A program made the position numbers and the translations under genes. The notes under the pieces are model-generated. The model was given only the letters and a program-made list of their open reading frames with translations, made no database searches and had not been told where the DNA came from. From positions 116,650,619 to 116,714,618 of the forward strand of contig BTPG01000005.1 in assembly GCA_036245525.1 (NCBI GenBank): a stretch of 64,000 bases of DNA, written 5' to 3'. Origin of the DNA: Semisulcospira habei. Its lineage: Eukaryota > Mollusca > Gastropoda > Semisulcospiridae. This document shows positions 33,493-64,000 of this stretch, piece by piece (positions within the stretch are counted from its first letter, which is position 1; the number at the start of each line of letters is the position of its first letter).

Positions 33493-35160
33493 TCTTTCTA
33501 CAGTGACGAAAATGGCGCGCTTTATGCTCCTGCTGACTTGCCGTCTGCCCGAGTTCTGTCAACAGCTTACGGTTTTTTGACCGTGAAAACAAGCGGCGGG
33601 ACTCCGCGGATCTACCCCCATTCATCAAAAGTGCTGACTATAAGCGGGACTCTGCAGATCTACCTCCAAAAGTCCTCCTGAAACGCTTAAGGGGGTCCCC
33701 CTAGGCATAGGGCCTGGGTCCCTTTCCCCGAAGCATAAGTAAGTGTAAGAAAAGAAAGACTCAAATACTTACAAAGAACAATTACACCAAGATTAGTATA
33801 ATTTTATTTGGAAAAAAAAAATTCGGGTGGCAGCCATGACAATTATTTCTCCTTTTCCTTTTTTTTTTTTTCCTTTTTTTTTTTTTTTTGGAAGGGGTGG
33901 GGGGGGGGGGGGGGAGTGGTTATGGAAGCTGGTTTTGGACACTTTTATACTATTCGATGTTTCTTGTTTTCTGTACAGTGTCTTTCGCATTGATCTTTAG
34001 GGGATCGGTGGGTGGGCCCAGCATGTTCAGGGGACTAGTCAATACCCCCATTCGGCACTGCTGATCAGGCCAGAGTACTTGAGCCAGACACACACCAATC
34101 GAATCGCCATACTATTGAGATAGATTGACGTGATGTCCGCTAGTGATAGTGACAATCTTAGAAAAGGACTAAATAAACAAACCTGCTGGCATTTTCCGCC
34201 ATTATCCGTGTTCCAATTACAGTGAAGTAGACTACTTAACAACACGCACGATTATAGAAAGCACTGATGTCTACACAGACAAACGAAATCTCTGCGCCGA
34301 ATCAGTCGGGACAGTCCCGGCAATACGTGGCACACAACAGGGTCACCATTTGGGCAGAGACAAACACACATCGGAAGTATCACACCCAGGTTCATAAAAA
34401 GACAGTTATTAATGTCTGTGGTCGCACCTAAGGCAGCTTATCCGCCGTTTTCTCCAACCGATATCGGAGGCAGCGTGCGAGAGGGAATTTGCGCGATGAC
34501 TAAACACGTTCAGCAGCGTCAGATTTGCTGGGTTCTTTATGTGTTTAAAGCATACATTTGGTGTTGGACGGTAAAGTTCCCTTCAGCCTATGTGCTCGTA
34601 AACTTTACGTCATGTCAGCTCCTTTGCAACATTTCAAAAAAGTCTGACCATTGTTACTCTTTTGACGAACTACTTATCTCTGCAGAAATTACGTAAGCTA
34701 CTAGATTATATATAGATAAGTTCCCATGAAAATGCTTGCATCCTTCTCTCTCAGGTCTCTCACTCACTCTCAGGCGACATCCCCAGTAGCACAACAAGCC
34801 TTTGTCGATATGTTGGGATTATATAGTTGCATTAGAAATTCTGACAGTTCGCTTATTACAAATTCCGCTTATCAGCAACACAAAAAATCTCGGTTCCCGG
34901 CGAATTTGTTATATCCGTACTTTACTATCTCGTAAACGGCTGATCGTCTATGAAGGGCAGCTGCTAGACTAGTATTTGTTTTTGTTCTGCAGCGGGACCA
35001 GTAGCAGAGGATGAAGTTATCAGCCTACAAACCGTCAGATAAATCGTTAGTGACTGAAACTGAAATCTGACCATGAATAAATAAATAAATAAATATCTGC
35101 ATACTGACGAGTGCGGCTCAACTTCTTCGTGCGTATGTGCGTGCGCGTGCGTGTGTATGC

Positions 35161-35162
<2 letters not shown>

Positions 35163-35201
<39 letters not shown>

Positions 35202-35256
35202 ACGTGCGTGCGTGCGTGCGTGCGTGCGTGCTTGCTTGCTTGCTTGCTTGCTTGCG
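35163..35256. repeat. (TG)n-(TGCG)n-(CTTG)n compound microsatellite
   Basis: TG units grade into TGCG and then CTTG units without a break. Confidence 0.95.
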
Positions 35257-35357
35257 CCGGAGTGTGTGAGAACTTGAAGAGAGAGGAAATAAAATCCCAT
35301 GTAGGCTACATATTTAATAAATTTCAAACAGCTGCTGTTGGCACATCAAGTCTATGT

Positions 35358-35712
35358 GAGTGTACGTTGCTTAACGTCCCAACAGCAACAAGACTTTCTC
35401 AGGACGTGCCTGCACTGCTTGTAAAAAAAAACCAAAACAACAGAATATTGAATGTATGTCGCCAGCCGGTCTAATACGCTAAATGAACCTAAGACCATTT
35501 AGCAACACACATCCAATTTCAAGAGCTACAGGCAGCGCAGACAATAGGGAGAGTTTTAAAAAGAAAAATGCAGGTGAATGGACCAAGGGTATACAGAAAC
35601 ACATGCCCCAGAATAGAGGGGAAAACCCACCCTGTGGGCTGACCAGGGTGACCCTGGGAACTAAAAAGTAGTTAACCCCACCCAAGTCCCCCAGGGTAGA
35701 CCCGGGTGGGGG
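35358..35712 (-). mobile_element. Retroposon family S380, copy 2
   Basis: Same body as 19677-20058. CAAGTCTATGT occurs at 35347-35357 and again at 35713-35723, a clear target duplication. Confidence 0.88.
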
Positions 35713-35789
35713 CAAGTCTATGTAATCGCCAAGCAAGGAAACGCATAAAGGAAAACAGTTTGCGAAACGGATAATCGTTCTCATTCACA

Positions 35790-35913
35790 GACATGGTGTC
35801 ATCAACGCGTAATCGATCATCTCTATATCACGGGTAGTAGGAAAACGCACAAGTGTTATTATTCACTACCCGTTTTGTAGAGGTGATCGACTACGCAACA
35901 ATCATGCCATGTC
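35790..35913. repeat. Palindrome family J, long imperfect hairpin
   Basis: Arms CACAGACATGGTGTCATCAA... and complement of about 50 bp, with GATCATCTCT/AGAGGTGATC inside. Single copy in the window. Confidence 0.8.
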
Positions 35914-36206
35914 TGTGTTTTCATCGCTCAACCCACAACACCACAAGACAGCAGTGTCCAGGTTTCCAGCATTAGCATTATTGTGTACATGTCTGTGATA
36001 TTGGACCTTACAGCCTTTCCTCGTAAATCAGAAGCAAGCGTATGGCTCGTTTGATACAGCTAAAATTCAATTCACGAGTGTTTATATTCTGGTAACAACT
36101 GGAATATCAATTAAGCTCTGTGTATACGGCGGCAGAGAGAACTGACTCGATCAAAGACAATGTCCCGTTTTTAAAGTGCGTAACTGTGATGACGATAGGA
36201 CTACTA

Positions 36207-36292
36207 ACCCATTCAGCCCTGACGCACTACAGCAGGAGATGGGTCGACCATGATAATTCTAGGTATACCAGATTAGCATGGCGCCTTAATGA
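36207..36292. repeat. Left half of a palindrome family A element
   Basis: ACCCATTCAGCCCTGACGCA through GATTAGCATGGCGCCTTA, with the right arm missing. Confidence 0.8.
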
Positions 36293-36659
36293 GCTAATTA
36301 GTAACAACAATGTACTTGGTAAAAAAAATCTCTGATAATAATTACACCAAACGCAAGAAACACAGCTGTCGGAAAGAATCCAATCACCGCTGATCTGGGG
36401 CCCAACCCAGTCCCTCGGCAAGCCATGGAGTTTCATGTGCCCCTTCAGTCCGCAAAAGTGCCCGTGGAAATTAAACAATGACTTTTTGTGCGATACCATC
36501 CTCATACGTGGTAGTCATCTAGGTTTAACTGTACGATTGTGGACACATCCACTGAGGCAATAATCTAATCAGAAAGCAAGAAGCTTAGATGCCCATGAGC
36601 ACCTACAACCGACGCAGGACTAATAATGCTTTTTTGCAAATTGCAATAGGGAAGATATA

Positions 36660-37040
36660 TGATTGTACATTGCTTAACGTCCCGACAGCAACAAGGCTTT
36701 CTCAGGACGTGCCTGCACTGCTTGTGAAAAAAAAAAAACTAAACAGAACATTGAATATATGTCACCAGCCGGTCAAATACATTAAATAAACCTAACACAT
36801 GAGGCCTAAATAAAGCTAAGACCATTTAGCAACACACATCCAATATCAAGAGCTACAGGCAGTGCAGACAGTAGGGAGAGTTTTAAAAAGGCAAATACAG
36901 GTGAATGGACCTCGGGTAGACAGAAACACATGCCCCAGAATAGAGAGAAAAACTCACCCTGTGGGGCTGACCAGGGTGACCCTGAGAACTAAAAAGTACC
37001 TAACCCCACCCAAGTCCCCCAGGGCAGACCCGAGTGGGGG
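36660..37040 (-). mobile_element. Retroposon family S380, copy 3
   Basis: Same body as copies 1 and 2. AATAGGGAAGATATA flanks it on both sides (36645-36659 and 37041-37055), a 15-bp target duplication. Confidence 0.92.
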
Positions 37041-37055
37041 AATAGGGAAGATATA

Positions 37056-37915
37056 AATTAATGAGCACTTAGAAAGACGGAAAGAATAAATTATGTCTCT
37101 TGCAACTAAAAGGAACTACATAGACATTAGTGAGCACTTAAAAAGAAAGACTGATGATCAGAATAAATTATGCCTCTTGCAAATTAAACTAGGAAGACTT
37201 GAATGAGCACTTAGAAAGAAAGACGTCATGATCAGAGACCAGCGGAGCGAGAACACGGCATGGTTAGAAAGAACCTGCTACGACGGTTATTTCCTTGCAG
37301 TTTGAAACCGGGGCTTTTCCTGTGGACGTGGACCGTGTGTCAGTGTACGTGAATGCACGTCACACGGTGGTGGGCGGGGGTTGGGGTGGGGCCGGGTTTT
37401 TTTTTTTTTTTTTTTTTTTTGGGGGGGGGGGTGGTGGTGGGGGGGGAGGAGGATAGAGGAATGTCGGGGCTGCACTTGCAAAATGTGCTTTTAGTTTCCA
37501 CTGTTGGGACACGCCAACCCTCTCAGGCAACTATCTATTTTCAAAATCAAGAAGCTAACTAAGAGTTTGTTTGTTTGTTTGTTTGTTTTAAGATTTATTT
37601 CTCAGCAGCCATTCACATTATCTGGTTATTCAAGCGAAAGTTCACAAATTGAAACAATCCCAACTGCACCGTGCCATTAACGCCTTCACAACCGAAACAC
37701 ACCACAAAATAGCCAAAGTACAAGTGGCATAGATTCGCACGAGTCTCCACGGACACAGAAGCTCATAACAATCTATGCCTCTTGCTGGACACGTTCATAT
37801 CTGTATGCCTACATCAAGGTGGGCTACTGCATACGTGATGGTTCTAGGTGCTGGCAGCGAAGGACTAGGAGTTATTATATGATATATTTCTATCAAGTGT
37901 TGGTGTATGCAGAGG
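37056..37915. other. 3' flank of AOPEP, includes poly(A)-signal candidate
   Basis: Holds two loosely repeated 'gagcacttagaaaga' blocks (37060-37220), a T/G tract (37398-37450) and a family B palindrome at 37718-37790. On the minus strand AATAAA at 37599-37594 is a possible polyadenylation signal about 320 bp after the AOPEP stop; the assignment is weak. Confidence 0.4.
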
Positions 37916-63668
<25,753 letters not shown>

Positions 63669-63734
63669 CTGCAATAGAAGTTGGCTCACCTAGCATTTCA
63701 ACTGATGTTCACTGTATGTGTAATCAAACTCTGC

Positions 63735-63947
63735 TTAACCTTTATCATTCCGAATACACCAGTTTGTGAAATAAGTTTGACTAAAATAGTTCAAGGTTAG
63801 TGCCAGAATAGCTTGGCGCCCCTAGGCACCAAGCTATTCTGGCACTACCCTTGAACTAAAGCCACTGATCTATATCCTTATCTGTAATGTAGCTTGCATA
63901 TGGCTACACAAATTTGAAGCTTTTAGCCTCAGCATGATATGGGTTAA
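63735..63947. repeat. Palindrome family A copy, subfamily 3, TTAA ends
   Basis: TTAACCTTTATCATTCCGAA at the left; CAGCATGATATGGGTTAA at the right; it is the inverted sister of 42430-42655. Confidence 0.92.
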
Positions 63948-64000
63948 CCTATTTGGCCATGACGCACTATAGCAGGAGACAGATCAACCATAATTCAGGG
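63944..64000. repeat. Left part of another palindrome family A copy (cut by the window end)
   Basis: TTAACCTATTTGGCCATGAC, then CACTATAGCAGGAGACAGAT. It shares its TTAA with the element before it. Confidence 0.85.

Overview
The window is invertebrate nuclear DNA. Coding sequence lies in short exons with canonical splice sites, and everything else is repeat-rich intron and intergenic DNA with long microsatellites, tRNA-derived SINEs and DIRS, LINE and Tc1-type elements. The aminopeptidase gene and the style of the repeats suggest a lophotrochozoan, most likely a marine mollusc (perhaps a gastropod). This assignment is an inference and no species is claimed. All three genes run on the minus strand.

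Region 1-17600: two tandem paralogous genes, here called P1 (229-5947) and P2 (10104-16490). Each has seven exons that I joined from matching splice phases. Exons 3-6 are exactly 50, 93, 174 and 119 bp in both genes. The predicted products are 262 and 270 residues: a signal peptide followed by one uninterrupted type-2 periplasmic-binding-protein fold (bacterial SBP family 3 type, the same fold as the ligand-binding domain of ionotropic glutamate receptors) with seven shared cysteines and no membrane segment. They look like secreted small-molecule-binding proteins of unknown ligand. Two exon remnants sit inside P1.

Region 17600-37900: no gene recognised. It holds dispersed and tandem repeats: a 360-bp unit repeated three times, a 215-bp segmental duplication, three copies of a 350-380-bp retroposon with clear target-site duplications, a LINE reverse transcriptase fragment, a Tc1-type transposase pseudogene, and arrays related to 'GGTCAAGGTCAC' repeats.

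Region 37916-63668: the C-terminal 476 residues of aminopeptidase O (AOPEP), an M1-family zinc metallopeptidase, in 13 exons with all phases consistent. The HEXXH-x18-E zinc site is intact. Its introns carry a three-layer nest (an unclassified TIR element, inside a LINE, inside a palindromic element) and a dead DIRS-like retroelement with a SINE in its terminal repeat. The 5' part of the gene lies beyond position 64000.

Across the whole window there are about 60 near-perfect palindromes belonging to at least ten sequence families that are unrelated in their arms. The best-preserved ones begin TTAACCC and end GGGTTAA, which is the target and terminus pattern of piggyBac-type transposons. I regard this set of foldback elements, and the secreted SBP-like gene pair, as the two most interesting things here.
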